A stretch of 64,000 nucleotides of DNA. It comes from Flavobacterium sp. J372 (GTDB taxonomy: Bacteria; Bacteroidota; Bacteroidia; Flavobacteriales; Flavobacteriaceae). Within the stretch, counting starts at the first letter, position 1. The number at the start of each line of letters is the position of its first letter. The DNA lies in the NCBI RefSeq assembly GCF_024699965.1, contig NZ_JAJOMZ010000004.1, positions 620,001-684,000 of the forward strand, read 5' to 3'. Below are positions 50,891 to 61,199 of the stretch, one piece after another. The position numbers and the translations under genes are program-made. The notes under the pieces are model-generated. The model searched no databases. It was given only the letters and a program-made list of their open reading frames with translations, and was not told the origin of the DNA.

Positions 50891-53662
50891 ATGCCTTTCC
50901 CAACTTTTTTAGACAAGCTCACCACCCAGATACTGGCACACCATCGCTCACACATCAGCGATATTATCATAGTTTTACCTAATAAGCGTGCACGTATTTT
51001 TTTGTTGGAAGCGCTGAAAAAGCAGCTTACAGGTACGGTTTTCGCACCTGAAATTGTAAGCATTGAAGATTTTGTTCAGGACATGGCAGGCATACGCAGC
51101 ATTGACCCTATAGAACTGTTGTTTGAATTTTACGGGGTGTATTGCAGTGTAACTCCGGTTGAAAAATGCCAGCCGTTTGAAACTTTTGCCAACTGGGGAA
51201 AAACGCTGCTGCAGGATTTCAACGAGATAGACCGCTACCTGCTTGACCCGAAGTTTGTACTGTCTTACCTTAAGAACATCAATGACATTGAGCATTGGGC
51301 TGTAGATGTTGACAAGCGCACGGAAATGATAGGCAACTACCTTGATTTCCATAGCCTCCTGCCACTGTATTATGAAAGCCTGTACAAACACCTGCTTGAT
51401 ATGGGCACGGGTTACCAGGGGCTCATATACCGTGAGGCCGTTAATAACGTGAGCCACTACTCATCAGCTTTCACCAAAAAGAAAATAATTTTTGCAGGTT
51501 TTAATGCACTTAATGCTGCGGAAGAAACAATCATCCGCCACCTGGTTAATGACGGGCACGGTGAAATATACTGGGACATTGACCATGTGTTTTTGAATGA
51601 CCCATACCATGACGCGGGGCACTTCATCAGGAAATTCCAACGCGGATGGAGAGAGTACCAAAGCCAGCCTTTTGAATGGATTGTGGATGAGTTTAGCCAG
51701 GAAAAAAACATTGAGATTATTGGTACGCCCAAAACAATAGGCCAGGCCAGGATTGCAGGGAATATTATTGGTAAACTACAGAAGCAGGGCCACAGCCTTG
51801 ACAGGACAGCTTTGGTTTTAGGCGAAGAGAATATGCTCATACCTATGCTGTACAGCCTGCCGGAGGAGGTGGGCAGCCTTAATATTACCATGGGCTATAG
51901 CAGCAAAAACAACCCTGCACAGATATTGGTACATAAGCTTTTCAGGCTGCACACCAATGCCCTTGGCCGAAACGAAAAGAGCTATACGCTGTATTACAAA
52001 GAAGTTTTGGACGTACTTACGCACCCGTTGATAGAGCCGTATGTTGGCGCTGCAGATTTGGTGCGCATCATCAACAAAAACAACCTGACATTCTTTTCGC
52101 TTAATAAATTATTTGAGATTCAGGGAGAGGCCGCTCCATTATTTAAACTGCTTTTTGAGCGTTGGGATGATGATGTTGCTGCGATACTCAACAGGCTTTC
52201 AGATATACTGCTTGCCCTTAAATCATTCATGGATACGGATGCCGAAGATGATAAGGTAAGTAAGGCATTTTTGTATTCTATTTATAAAGTCATCAACAAA
52301 CTCATCAATTACCACACCACGCACCCGCAGATGAATACGGTGCAGCTGTTGTACCAGACCTACAAGCAGGTGGCTGACCTTGCAGAAGTTTCGTTTGAAG
52401 GCGAGCCGCTCTCTGGCCTGCAGATTATGGGAGTGCTGGAAAGCCGGGTCCTTGATTTTGAGAACGTAATCATCACATCAATGAACGAGGGTAAACTGCC
52501 GACAGGCAAATCAGGGACTTCATTCATTCCGTATGATGTAAAGCGTGAACTGGGCCTGCCAACCTACAAAGAAAAAGACGCGATTTACAGCTACCACTTT
52601 TATCATTTGCTGCTTCGCGCGAAGAATATTTACCTGCTGTATAATACCGAAAGCGAAGGGCTTGATGCCGGCGAGCGCAGCCGTTTCCTTACCCAGCTTG
52701 AGATTGAAAAGCAGCCTGCGCATAACCTTACGGTCCAGGTGTACAACGCCAAGCTCCCGGCCAAAGCCTATGAGCCCATGGTGGTGCCCAAAAGTGCCAC
52801 CGTGCAGGAACGGCTTAAAGAAATTGCCACGGTTAGCGGATTTTCACCCTCAGCGCTTACGGGGTATATACGCAACCCGATGCAGTTTTATTACCAGCGG
52901 GTGCTGCGCATCCGCGAGGCAGATGAGGTGGAAGAGAGCATCGCCCTTAACACCCTCGGCACAATAATTCACGGTGCGCTGGAGCAATTGTACAAGCCCT
53001 ACATTGATAAGTTCATCACGGTTGAGGATGTCGCTGCCATGTCGGTTTTGGCGGATGATGAAGTGATGCGCCAGTTTACCGAAGTGTACCGCGAGGGCGA
53101 AATACGCAAAGGTCGTAACCTTTTGGCTTTTGAAGTAGCGAAACGCAATGTGCATAATTTTCTTTCCATCGAAAAGAAACAGCTGGCTGATGGTGATGCC
53201 GTAAAAATTATAGCCCTCGAAACGAAATTTGAGCGTTGGCTGGAAGATAGCCGCCTGCCATACCCGGTGCTGATTTCAGGAAATATTGACCGGATTGAGC
53301 AGCGAAACGATAAGATTCGCATTATTGACTATAAAACCGGAAAAGTTGAAAAAGGCAACCTTGTACTAAAAGATTGGACCGGCCTTACAGCCGACCTGAA
53401 AAATGAGAAAGCGATTCAGCTTTTGACGTATGCTTTCATGTATGAGCCTTTGGCAAACGGCCTCGAAATGGAAACCGGAGTCATCTCATTCAAAAACATG
53501 AAAGCCGGATTTATGAATTTTTGTTTTAAGGATGCCTATGATAAAAATTCGACAACTGAAATTATAAATGAGGCAATGTTGGAGGAATTCAAAACCCAGC
53601 TCATCCTGCTTGTTAATGAAATCTTAAACCCTGCTCTGCCGTTTGAAGAAAAGACAAGTTAA
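50891..53662 (+). CDS. AddB-like PD-(D/E)XK nuclease family protein
   Basis: 923 residues. An inactivated helicase-like N-terminal part (IIIVLPNKRARIFLLEAL, GLQIMGVLESRVLDFENVII) precedes a RecB-type nuclease domain (ILISGNIDRIEQ-type strand, then IRIIDYKTGKVEKGNL with the DYK catalytic motif). The iron-sulfur cysteines of Bacillus AddB are not seen; the cluster position reads IRNPMQFYYQRVLRI. ATG 50891 is chosen; an upstream in-frame start at 50843 would lie in the ompA terminator. It is the likely partner of the AddA-like protein, being on the same strand and separated only by kbl and ompA. Confidence 0.85.
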   Translation: MPFPTFLDKLTTQILAHHRSHISDIIIVLPNKRARIFLLEALKKQLTGTVFAPEIVSIEDFVQDMAGIRSIDPIELLFEFYGVYCSVTPVEKCQPFETFANWGKTLLQDFNEIDRYLLDPKFVLSYLKNINDIEHWAVDVDKRTEMIGNYLDFHSLLPLYYESLYKHLLDMGTGYQGLIYREAVNNVSHYSSAFTKKKIIFAGFNALNAAEETIIRHLVNDGHGEIYWDIDHVFLNDPYHDAGHFIRKFQRGWREYQSQPFEWIVDEFSQEKNIEIIGTPKTIGQARIAGNIIGKLQKQGHSLDRTALVLGEENMLIPMLYSLPEEVGSLNITMGYSSKNNPAQILVHKLFRLHTNALGRNEKSYTLYYKEVLDVLTHPLIEPYVGAADLVRIINKNNLTFFSLNKLFEIQGEAAPLFKLLFERWDDDVAAILNRLSDILLALKSFMDTDAEDDKVSKAFLYSIYKVINKLINYHTTHPQMNTVQLLYQTYKQVADLAEVSFEGEPLSGLQIMGVLESRVLDFENVIITSMNEGKLPTGKSGTSFIPYDVKRELGLPTYKEKDAIYSYHFYHLLLRAKNIYLLYNTESEGLDAGERSRFLTQLEIEKQPAHNLTVQVYNAKLPAKAYEPMVVPKSATVQERLKEIATVSGFSPSALTGYIRNPMQFYYQRVLRIREADEVEESIALNTLGTIIHGALEQLYKPYIDKFITVEDVAAMSVLADDEVMRQFTEVYREGEIRKGRNLLAFEVAKRNVHNFLSIEKKQLADGDAVKIIALETKFERWLEDSRLPYPVLISGNIDRIEQRNDKIRIIDYKTGKVEKGNLVLKDWTGLTADLKNEKAIQLLTYAFMYEPLANGLEMETGVISFKNMKAGFMNFCFKDAYDKNSTTEIINEAMLEEFKTQLILLVNEILNPALPFEEKTS

Positions 53663-53694
53663 TTTCACAGTTTATGTAAGTGTAGGCTTACAGG

Positions 53695-54474
53695 TTAACA
53701 TGATTTAAAGAACTCAAAAAGGTCTTTAACAATTTCTTCACAATTCTCAATATGGCTCATGTGTCCGCCATCGTATGTAATCAATTTTACCGATGTATTT
53801 TCAACTTGTTCTACATTATCTTCATATACCAGTACAGGGTCTTTCTTCCCTAAAATCAGCAAGATAGGGTAAGGTGCGAAGTGCAGTATTACCTCGCGGT
53901 CATTGCGTACTTTCATTCCTTCAAGTGCTGCCACGATGCCATGCACCGGTGTTTTCAGCGCTTCGAGTTTCGTTTGCTCGATTTCCTCCGCAAGCCGCTC
54001 CCGGTTCTCCTCGCTAAAGAGATTCCCGACCGACATCCGAACGAAGATTTCCTTGTTTTGCTTCACGGCTTTTATGGCACGGTCCCGGTTGGCTTTGCGC
54101 TCGTCGCTGTCTGCTCTCGAGGTAGAATTTACCAGTACAAGGCCCTTCATCATATCAGGATAAAGCTCTGCAAATGCCAGCGAAACATAGCCTCCCATGC
54201 TGTGCCCCACAAAGATAGCCTTGCGTATCCTCAGCTCCGCCAGCACGGCATGGACGGCGTCGGCCATGTCTTCCATGCTATGGATGTAACCCAGGCATCC
54301 CGTGTCGCCGTGCCCTAGCAAATCTATAGCAATCACACGGTATTTCCTTGAAAACTCAGGTACAAAAGCATCCCACATGCCGCGGTTCAATATGTGCCCG
54401 TGCAGCAGTACCACAGCTGTTCCTTTACCGGAATCAGTGTAGGCGATGGAGGTGTTTTTGTACCGTAGTTCCAA
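53695..54474 (-). CDS. Alpha/beta hydrolase
   Basis: 259 residues. The nucleophile elbow is FVGHSMGGYVSLAFAELYPD (GHSMGG), the oxyanion HGHILNRGMWDAF is at the N-terminus, and the final His is in YDGGHMSHIENCEEI. The substrate is unknown. It is upstream-adjacent to no partner: the aminopeptidase P gene lies 60 nt further upstream on the same strand, and the gap between them carries a degenerate copy of the intergenic repeat at 5248-5300. Confidence 0.92.
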   Translation of the reverse strand: MELRYKNTSIAYTDSGKGTAVVLLHGHILNRGMWDAFVPEFSRKYRVIAIDLLGHGDTGCLGYIHSMEDMADAVHAVLAELRIRKAIFVGHSMGGYVSLAFAELYPDMMKGLVLVNSTSRADSDERKANRDRAIKAVKQNKEIFVRMSVGNLFSEENRERLAEEIEQTKLEALKTPVHGIVAALEGMKVRNDREVILHFAPYPILLILGKKDPVLVYEDNVEQVENTSVKLITYDGGHMSHIENCEEIVKDLFEFFKSC

Positions 54475-54534
54475 AGTTGAAAGTTAGAAAGTTTAAAGTT
54501 CAGGAGGCCTGAAAACTGCGATTGTGACTCAAAA

Positions 54535-55827
54535 CTACTGATTCATAAGTTCCTCAATCTCTTCAACCTCAATCGGAATATTACGCATCAGGTTGAACGG
54601 CTCACCGGTTTCTTGTATTACCACGTTGTCTTCCAGGCGAATACCGAAGCCTTCCGCAGGGATATAAATACCCGGTTCCACAGTAAATACCATGTTAGCC
54701 CGCATAGGCTCAACCAACAATCCGTAGTCATGCGTATCAAGCCCCAGATGATGCGATGTGCCGTGCATGAAGTACTTTTTGTAAGCCGGCCAGTCAGGGT
54801 TTTCGTTCTGCACATCAGCTTTGTCAAGCAGGCCCAGGCCAAGCAATTCTGATGTCATTACCTTGCCGACTTCTACATGGTACTCCTTCCACAATGTGCC
54901 GGGAACCAACATTTTGGTAGCTTCGTTTTTGACATTCAGCACCGCGTTGTACACGGCTTTTTGCCTATCGGTATACCTGCCCGAAACCGGTATTGTGCGG
55001 CTCAGGTCGCTTGAGTAGTTGGCATATTCAGCAGCCACATCAAGCAGTATAAGGTCGCCCGCCTTACACTCCTGGTTGTTTTCAATGTAATGCAATACAT
55101 TAGCGTTATTGCCCGATGCTATAATTGGCGTATATGCAAAGCCTTTGCTACGGTTGCGGACGAATTCATGTATCAGTTCCGCTTCAATTTCATATTCCAT
55201 AACGCCCGGCTTTACAAAGCCCAATAGTCGGCGGAAGCCCTTCTCGGTAATGTTGCAGGCATGCTGCATCAGGTCAAGCTCTTCCTGCTCTTTTACTGAA
55301 CGTAAACGCTGTAAAATCGGGTTACTTTTAGCAACGTTATGCGCCGGATATTTCTCTTTCCACCACTTGATGAAACGGTCTTCACGCGTCTCTGTTTCCA
55401 CAGCTGAACGGTAGTGTTCATTGGTATTTATGTATATGGTTTCAGTATAAGTCATTATCTCAAACAGCACTTTGTGGAAGTCCTTCAGCCAGTGCACAGT
55501 TTTAATCCCGGATACTTCAAATGCCTTTTGTTTAGTCAGTTTTTCACCTTCCCAGATTGCGATATGCTCATTGGTTTCGCGAAGGAAAAGCATCTCGCGC
55601 TGGTGTTCGTACGGAGCGTCAGGGCACAGCAACAGTATGCTTTCCTCCTGGTCAACGCCGCTCAGGTAAAAGATATCACGGTGCTGTTGAAAAGGCATTG
55701 TACTATCGGCGCTTATAGGGTATATGTCATTTGAGTTGAACACAGCAACGCTTTTAGGCTTCATCTGCGCGGTAAACTTTTTGCGGTTCTTGATGAAAAG
55801 GGCGCTGTCTATCTGGTGGTATTTCAT
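54535..55827 (-). CDS. pepP: Aminopeptidase P (Xaa-Pro aminopeptidase)
   Basis: 430 residues, pita-bread fold metallopeptidase removing an N-terminal residue next to proline. The metal ligands are in LLDVAAEYANYSSDLSRTIP (two Asp), FMHGTSHHLGLDTHDYG (His), FTVEPGIYIPAEGF (Glu) and RLEDNVVIQETG (Glu). The N-terminal domain (about 1-170) is the usual creatinase-like fold. A -7 element (TATTTTTG, minus, 55847-55854) lies 19 nt upstream. Confidence 0.96.
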   Translation of the reverse strand: MKYHQIDSALFIKNRKKFTAQMKPKSVAVFNSNDIYPISADSTMPFQQHRDIFYLSGVDQEESILLLCPDAPYEHQREMLFLRETNEHIAIWEGEKLTKQKAFEVSGIKTVHWLKDFHKVLFEIMTYTETIYINTNEHYRSAVETETREDRFIKWWKEKYPAHNVAKSNPILQRLRSVKEQEELDLMQHACNITEKGFRRLLGFVKPGVMEYEIEAELIHEFVRNRSKGFAYTPIIASGNNANVLHYIENNQECKAGDLILLDVAAEYANYSSDLSRTIPVSGRYTDRQKAVYNAVLNVKNEATKMLVPGTLWKEYHVEVGKVMTSELLGLGLLDKADVQNENPDWPAYKKYFMHGTSHHLGLDTHDYGLLVEPMRANMVFTVEPGIYIPAEGFGIRLEDNVVIQETGEPFNLMRNIPIEVEEIEELMNQ

Positions 55828-55846
55828 GATGATGATTTTAGGATAC

Positions 55847-55874
55847 CAAAAATAGTGAGAAGTTGATATATTTG
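55847..55874. promoter_or_regulatory. Divergent promoter elements, pepP and the lipoprotein gene
   Basis: Minus-strand TATTTTTG (55847-55854) for pepP and plus-strand TATATTTG (55867-55874) for the lipoprotein gene lie 12 nt apart. Confidence 0.5.
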
Positions 55875-55901
55875 GGAGTAATCTTTACTCGTTTTGTAAA
55901 A

Positions 55902-56447
55902 ATGAAACTGCAATATCTGTTTATAGCCTTTGTTTTACTTGCTTCAAGTTGTAGAAGAAACCTTCCTGATGTTGCAATTCCTGATAAGGAAGGAATTGAT
56001 ACAATACCGCAAAAGCCACCAAAATTGGTTTATGAGCCCAACATGCCAACTCCCGAAATGTATGGGATTGTTGTTGTCGGACATGATACCCTAAAGGTTA
56101 TGAAGACTTATAACGATAATATTGTGTATGTTCAGAAAACGGTAGATGCTTATGGATATAAATCTACTTTGAATTATCGTGAGGCGACAATCAACCTAAT
56201 CAGGAAACTGGGAGATACGATCAAATTTAAACAGGAAGATTTTAAAAAATATATTCCCCGAGAGGCTTATGGAGATGTGATTATGCAGAGCGCCGGTATA
56301 GATGTTGCGGTGAAAAAAGGAAAGATTCCGCTAATGATTAATTTATGTATGCCGGATTCTGACTATTGTTTTTTCTTCGATGTAAATCTTCGTGAAAATG
56401 GCGCTTATGACATCAGGGAAATTAATGAAAATGAATTTGAAGAGTAG
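55902..56447 (+). CDS. Lipoprotein of unknown function
   Basis: 181 residues starting MKLQYLFIAFVLLASSCRRN, a lipoprotein signal with Cys at residue 17. An in-frame start at 55863 would lie upstream of or in the promoter and adds 13 residues ahead of the signal peptide, so it is rejected. The mature region is mostly beta-strand and acidic near the end (DIREINENEFEE). No known family. chaN follows after 21 nt but has its own -7 element. Confidence 0.8.
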   Translation: MKLQYLFIAFVLLASSCRRNLPDVAIPDKEGIDTIPQKPPKLVYEPNMPTPEMYGIVVVGHDTLKVMKTYNDNIVYVQKTVDAYGYKSTLNYREATINLIRKLGDTIKFKQEDFKKYIPREAYGDVIMQSAGIDVAVKKGKIPLMINLCMPDSDYCFFFDVNLRENGAYDIREINENEFEE

Positions 56448-56456
56448 AATAAATTG

Positions 56457-56464
56457 TAACTTTG
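56457..56464 (+). promoter_or_regulatory. -7 element of the ChaN-like gene
   Basis: TAACTTTG ends 4 nt before the ATG at 56469; TTTG at 56436-56439 gives a 17-nt spacer. A leaderless mRNA is predicted. Confidence 0.5.
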
Positions 56465-56468
56465 TCAG

Positions 56469-57329
56469 ATGAAAATTATGAAACTTCACTACCTGTTTTT
56501 ACTCTTTATATTCTCAATAACAGCGCAGGCACAGGACAAGCAGCCTTACCAACTGTATATCAAAGACGGTAAAAAGACAACCTATAAAAAATTGCTTGCC
56601 GCTGCCGCAGATACGCAGGTGGTGCTGTTTGGTGAACATCACGACAACTCCCTGATACACTGGTTGCAGCTGGAACTTACGAAAGACCTGGCTGAAAAGA
56701 AAAGCCTCGTACTCGGTGCAGAGATGATAGAAGCTGACAACCAGAAACAGCTCAACCAGTACCTTACCGGGCAAATCAACCAAAAAGCATTTGACACCGT
56801 TGCCCGACTTTGGAACAACCACAAGACCGATTACAAGCCGCTGGTTGATTTCGCGAAAGACAAGAAGTTTCCGTTTATTGCGACTAACGTTCCCCGCCGC
56901 TACGCCAGCATGGTGTATAAGAAGGGTTTAGAAGAGCTAAATAATCTTAAAGCTGAAGAAAAAGAATGGATTGCCCCACTGCCAATTGCGTATGACGCAA
57001 CGCTGCCGGGATATGTGGAAATGCTGAAGATTGCAGGTGGTCACGGGGGCGATAATCTACCAAAAGCACAGGCAATCAAAGACGCTACCATGGCCTATTT
57101 CATCAATAAAAGCCTGAAGCCAGGCACTCTGTTTATACACTACAACGGAACTTACCATAGCGATAACTATGAAGGTATCAACTGGTACCTGAAGAAATAC
57201 AATCCGGGTATAAAAATCGTGACCATTGCGGCTGTCTCGCAAAAAGACGTTTCAACTCTTGAAACAGAACATCTTAACAAGGCTGATTTTATCCTTGTGG
57301 TTGATGAGGATATGACAAAAACATACTAA
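56469..57329 (+). CDS. ChaN-family (haem-binding uptake) protein
   Basis: 286 residues with a signal peptide (KLHYLFLLFIFSITAQAQ) and no lipobox cysteine, so periplasmic rather than lipid-anchored. The conserved ChaN block is VVLFGEHHDNSLIHWLQLEL with the haem-coordinating region downstream (LVLGAEMIEADNQKQLNQYL). The C-terminal part (IHYNGTYHSDNYEGINWYL) is also typical. ChaN proteins bind haem and take part in iron acquisition; ligand residues here were not verified. It is the last gene before the sdh operon. Confidence 0.85.
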   Translation: MKIMKLHYLFLLFIFSITAQAQDKQPYQLYIKDGKKTTYKKLLAAAADTQVVLFGEHHDNSLIHWLQLELTKDLAEKKSLVLGAEMIEADNQKQLNQYLTGQINQKAFDTVARLWNNHKTDYKPLVDFAKDKKFPFIATNVPRRYASMVYKKGLEELNNLKAEEKEWIAPLPIAYDATLPGYVEMLKIAGGHGGDNLPKAQAIKDATMAYFINKSLKPGTLFIHYNGTYHSDNYEGINWYLKKYNPGIKIVTIAAVSQKDVSTLETEHLNKADFILVVDEDMTKTY

Positions 57330-57463
57330 GCAGGATTAGCCGGTTGTAAATGTTTGAAAGATTTTCAGGGAGCGTCAGTTTAAATTTTACATATTAAAAT
57401 TTTAAGTACGATTTTGCGATAAATTTCCCTACTTTATATTGATTATAAATTAGCGCGCAAAGG

Positions 57464-57494
57464 TTGTAGTTGCGCGGTTTTCATCTTATTTTTG
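57464..57494 (+). promoter_or_regulatory. Promoter of the sdh operon
   Basis: TTG (57464-57466), 20-nt spacer, TATTTTTG (57487-57494), 39 nt before sdhC. A 7-bp hairpin CGCGCAA / TTGCGCG (57454-57476) overlaps the -33 box and is followed by GTTTT, so it may also be a terminator for chaN. The rest of the 204-nt gap shows nothing else. Confidence 0.6.
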
Positions 57495-57533
57495 TGTAGT
57501 TTTTTAATAAAACCTTATTCTTAATATTACATT

Positions 57534-58367
57534 ATGGCAAAATCTGCACTATTAAAGTCGTCACTCGCTAAGAAATACTGGATGGCTTTAACGGGTTTAT
57601 TTCTCTGCCTGTTCCTTGTCGGGCACTTACTAGGTAACTTACAGCTCATCTTTGCCGATGGCCTCGCATTCAACAAATATGCGTTGTTCATGACAAGCAA
57701 CCCCGCAGTAAAGGCGCTTTCTTACCTTACTTACATTTCAATTATTTTCCATGCTATTGACGGCATTTTGCTTACAATACAGAACAGGAAAGCAAGGCCG
57801 GTGCGGTATGCAAATGAAAACCAGGCGGCTAACACTGTGTGGGCTTCACGCAATATGGCGGTTCTTGGTACTGTGATATTGGTTTTCATTATTACCCACA
57901 TGGCTAACTTCTGGGCTGTTATGCATTTTGATGAAAAGATGCCGCTGGCAACCATCAATGTAAATGCAGGTGGCATGAACCAGGAATTTTACCTTACTAC
58001 TGACGGCGGTTATCTTCCGGTGGCTCAGGTGCAACAAGGTGCGGTAGAGATAAAAAACCGTACAGAATTTTATGATAAGCAGGCCCAGGTAAAAATCAAG
58101 GACGGCTACAAAGATCTTTACAAAATTACTGTAGGCTTCTTTAAAGACCCTCAGTACGGGCTTATAGGTACAATTGGGTATGTAATTGCCATGATTGCGC
58201 TTGGCTTTCACTTATGGCATGGTTTCGGCAGTGCATTCCAGTCGCTTGGCGCCAACAACCCGCGCTACAATATGTTTATAAAGAATTTCGGTAAGGCATT
58301 CTCAATAGTGGTTCCGCTATTGTTTGCTATCATCCCGCTATACATTCATTTCCTTCTAAAAGCTTAA
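57534..58367 (+). CDS. sdhC: Succinate dehydrogenase/quinol:fumarate reductase cytochrome b subunit
   Basis: 277 residues with five predicted membrane helices, one polypeptide as in the B-type enzymes of Bacteroidota. Histidines for haem are in [42 protein letters not shown] and [15 protein letters not shown]. It anchors SdhA/SdhB to the membrane and passes electrons to menaquinone. First gene of sdhCAB, 5 nt from sdhA, with its own promoter. Confidence 0.95.
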   Translation: MAKSALLKSSLAKKYWMALTGLFLCLFLVGHLLGNLQLIFADGLAFNKYALFMTSNPAVKALSYLTYISIIFHAIDGILLTIQNRKARPVRYANENQAANTVWASRNMAVLGTVILVFIITHMANFWAVMHFDEKMPLATINVNAGGMNQEFYLTTDGGYLPVAQVQQGAVEIKNRTEFYDKQAQVKIKDGYKDLYKITVGFFKDPQYGLIGTIGYVIAMIALGFHLWHGFGSAFQSLGANNPRYNMFIKNFGKAFSIVVPLLFAIIPLYIHFLLKA

Positions 58368-58372
58368 TTACA

Positions 58373-60373
58373 ATGGCGTTAGATTCTAAAATACCTGAAG
58401 GTCCTATTGCAAGTAAATGGACTGACTATAAAAACCACATAAACCTGGTAAACCCTGCCAACAAGCGTAACATAGACGTTATTGTTGTGGGTACGGGCCT
58501 TGCCGGTGGCTCTGCTGCAGCAACGCTCGCCGAGCTGGGTTATAATGTAAAAGCATTTTGTTTCCAGGATTCACCACGCCGTGCACACTCAATCGCTGCA
58601 CAGGGTGGTATAAATGCTGCCAAGAATTACCAGGGTGACGGTGACTCTACCTTCCGCCTTTTCTATGATACTGTAAAAGGGGGCGACTACCGTGCTCGTG
58701 AAGCAAACGTACACCGCCTTGCAGAGGTTTCGGCTAATATCATAGACCAGTGTGTGGCCCAGGGCGTACCGTTGGCCCGCGAGTATGGCGGGCTTCTTGA
58801 CAACCGTTCTTTTGGTGGAACGCTGGTGTCGCGTACATTCTACGCAAAAGGCCAGACAGGCCAGCAGTTGCTGTTGGGTGCATATTCTGCCATGAACCGC
58901 CAGATAGGGCGTGGCAAGATACAGATGTACAACCGCCACGAGATGCTGGACCTTGTTATTGTAAACGGTAAAGCACGCGGCATCATAGCGCGTAACCTTG
59001 TTACCGGTGAGCTTGAAAGGCATTCGGCTCACGCTGTAGTGCTTGGTACCGGTGGATACGGTAACGTGTTCTTCTTATCAACTAACGCAATGGGCAGTAA
59101 CGTAACTGCCGCATGGAAAATACATAAAAAGGGCGCATATTTTGCTAACCCTTGCTATACGCAGATTCACCCGACGTGTATCCCTGTTTCGGGCGACCAC
59201 CAGAGTAAGCTTACACTGATGTCGGAATCGCTTCGTAATGACGGGCGTATATGGGTGCCTAAAAACCTTGAGGATGCAAAGGCAATCCGCGAAGGACGTA
59301 AAAAACCTACCGACCTTTCTGAAGAAGAGAGGGATTACTATCTTGAGAGAAGGTACCCTTCATTTGGTAACCTTGTTCCGAGGGATGTTGCCTCACGCGC
59401 TGCCAAAGAGCGTTGTGATGCAGGGTATGGCGTGAACAAGACAGGTGAGGCAGTTTACCTTGACTTTGCTTCGGCAATCATCCGTTATGGTAAGGAGCAG
59501 GCAAAAATAAAAGGCCTTAATACTGAGGACGAAGCTCTTGTGAAAAAGCTTGGTACAGAAGTTATAGAGAACAAATACGGTAATCTTTTCCAGATGTATG
59601 AAAAGATTGTGGACGAGAACCCGTATGTAACCCCTATGATGATTTACCCTGCGGTTCACTATACTATGGGCGGTATCTGGGTTGACTACAACCTTATGAC
59701 TACCATTGAAGGCTGCTACGCTATTGGTGAGGCAAACTTCTCAGACCACGGCGCAAACAGGCTTGGCGCTTCAGCGCTTATGCAGGGCCTTGCTGACGGT
59801 TACTTTGTACTGCCGTACACAATTGGCGACTATCTTGCGAAAGATATCCGTACAGGAAAAATATCTACAGACCTTCCTGAATTTGAAGAAGCTGAAAACA
59901 ACGTAAGGGCACAGCTTGAGCGTTTCATCAACAACAAGGGTACGCATACGGTTGACCATTTCCATAAGCGCCTTGGCAAGATCATGTGGGATAAGGTAGG
60001 TATGGCGCGTAATGCTCAGGGACTTACTGAAGCCATTGGAGAAATTGCCGCACTTCGCGAAGAATTCTACCGCGATGTGAAAGTGCCGGGTGATATGTAC
60101 AGCTTTAACCAGGAACTGGAGAAGGCAATGCGTGTGGCCGACTTCCTTGAACTTGGCGAGCTTTTTGCGAAAGATGCACTGCACAGGAACGAATCTTGCG
60201 GCGGACACTTCCGTGAAGAGTATCAAACAGAAGAAGGTGAAGCACAGCGTGATGACGAAAACTTTGCATATGTTGCAGCATGGGAATACCGCGGCAAACC
60301 AAGCGAAGCAGTTCTGCATAAAGAACCGCTTGTGTTTGATAATGTGAAACTGGTACAACGTAGTTATAAATAA
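58373..60373 (+). CDS. sdhA: Succinate dehydrogenase/fumarate reductase flavoprotein subunit
   Basis: 666 residues. The FAD fold starts at [20 protein letters not shown], the histidine that binds FAD covalently is in [17 protein letters not shown], and [20 protein letters not shown] is the distal FAD loop. The catalytic site includes [15 protein letters not shown] residues. It oxidises succinate to fumarate in the TCA cycle or runs the reverse reaction. Middle gene of the operon; the gap before sdhB (61 nt) holds a tandem repeat. Confidence 0.97.
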   Translation: MALDSKIPEGPIASKWTDYKNHINLVNPANKRNIDVIVVGTGLAGGSAAATLAELGYNVKAFCFQDSPRRAHSIAAQGGINAAKNYQGDGDSTFRLFYDTVKGGDYRAREANVHRLAEVSANIIDQCVAQGVPLAREYGGLLDNRSFGGTLVSRTFYAKGQTGQQLLLGAYSAMNRQIGRGKIQMYNRHEMLDLVIVNGKARGIIARNLVTGELERHSAHAVVLGTGGYGNVFFLSTNAMGSNVTAAWKIHKKGAYFANPCYTQIHPTCIPVSGDHQSKLTLMSESLRNDGRIWVPKNLEDAKAIREGRKKPTDLSEEERDYYLERRYPSFGNLVPRDVASRAAKERCDAGYGVNKTGEAVYLDFASAIIRYGKEQAKIKGLNTEDEALVKKLGTEVIENKYGNLFQMYEKIVDENPYVTPMMIYPAVHYTMGGIWVDYNLMTTIEGCYAIGEANFSDHGANRLGASALMQGLADGYFVLPYTIGDYLAKDIRTGKISTDLPEFEEAENNVRAQLERFINNKGTHTVDHFHKRLGKIMWDKVGMARNAQGLTEAIGEIAALREEFYRDVKVPGDMYSFNQELEKAMRVADFLELGELFAKDALHRNESCGGHFREEYQTEEGEAQRDDENFAYVAAWEYRGKPSEAVLHKEPLVFDNVKLVQRSYK

Positions 60374-60381
60374 GATTTTCG

Positions 60382-60427
60382 ATTGAGTAAGAGCTTGTCT
60401 TAATACTCAATACTTAATACTCAATAC
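60382..60427. repeat. Tandem 14-mer repeat and hairpin between sdhA and sdhB
   Basis: TTAATACTCAATAC occurs twice in perfect tandem (60400-60413 and 60414-60427). ATTGAGTA (60382-60389) is the reverse complement of TACTCAAT in each copy, so two alternative stem-loops can form. No gene fits here. Confidence 0.75.
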
Positions 60428-60434
60428 TGAAGTT

Positions 60435-61178
60435 ATGAATTTGACTTTAAAAATATGGCGCCAGAAAGACGCCAGGGATAAAGGAAGAATGGTTGATTAT
60501 AAAATCAGCGATGTTTCCGGCGACATGTCATTCCTTGAAATGCTTGACGTGTTGAATGAAGACCTGAACAATAAAGGCGAAGACCCGATAGCGTTTGACC
60601 ATGACTGCCGCGAGGGTATTTGCGGTATGTGTTCGCTTTTCATTAACGGCGAAGCGCACGGCCCGGACAGGGGCGTGACGACCTGCCAGCTGCACATGCG
60701 CAAATTTAAAGATGGCGATACTATTTATATTGAGCCTTTCCGCGCTAAGGCATTCCCTGTAATAAAAGACCTTGTTGTTGACAGGAGTTCTTTTGACAGG
60801 ATACAGCAGGCGGGCGGTTTCATCTCGGTAAATACATCAGGCAACACCATTGATGCAAACGCAATCCCAATCAAGAAACATGATGCTGACCGTTCGTTTG
60901 ACGCGGCTACGTGTATTGGCTGCGGTGCGTGTGTTGCGAGCTGTAAGAATGCTTCTGCAATGCTGTTTGTTTCTGCTAAGGTGTCTCAGTTTGCATTGCT
61001 TCCGCAAGGTAAGGTTGAAGCAACACAACGCGTACTGAACATGGTAAACAAAATGGACGAAGAAGGCTTTGGTAACTGTACCAATACCGGCGCATGTGAA
61101 GTGGAATGCCCTAAAGGTATTTCTCTTGAAAATATAGCGCGCATGAACAGGGAATACCTTTTTGCCAGCGTGAAATAA
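60435..61178 (+). CDS. sdhB: Succinate dehydrogenase/fumarate reductase iron-sulfur subunit
   Basis: 247 residues. The [2Fe-2S] cysteines are in [20 protein letters not shown] with a later TTCQLHM, and the [4Fe-4S]/[3Fe-4S] clusters use [13 protein letters not shown] and [14 protein letters not shown]. It relays electrons from SdhA to SdhC. It is the last gene of the operon; a strong terminator follows. Confidence 0.97.
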   Translation: MNLTLKIWRQKDARDKGRMVDYKISDVSGDMSFLEMLDVLNEDLNNKGEDPIAFDHDCREGICGMCSLFINGEAHGPDRGVTTCQLHMRKFKDGDTIYIEPFRAKAFPVIKDLVVDRSSFDRIQQAGGFISVNTSGNTIDANAIPIKKHDADRSFDAATCIGCGACVASCKNASAMLFVSAKVSQFALLPQGKVEATQRVLNMVNKMDEEGFGNCTNTGACEVECPKGISLENIARMNREYLFASVK

Positions 61179-61199
61179 TCACTGCAAATTATTATATAG

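Noticed and set aside
59771..60358. 195-residue frame opposite the sdhA 3' end
   Set aside because: Shadow of sdhA with no start context or family match.
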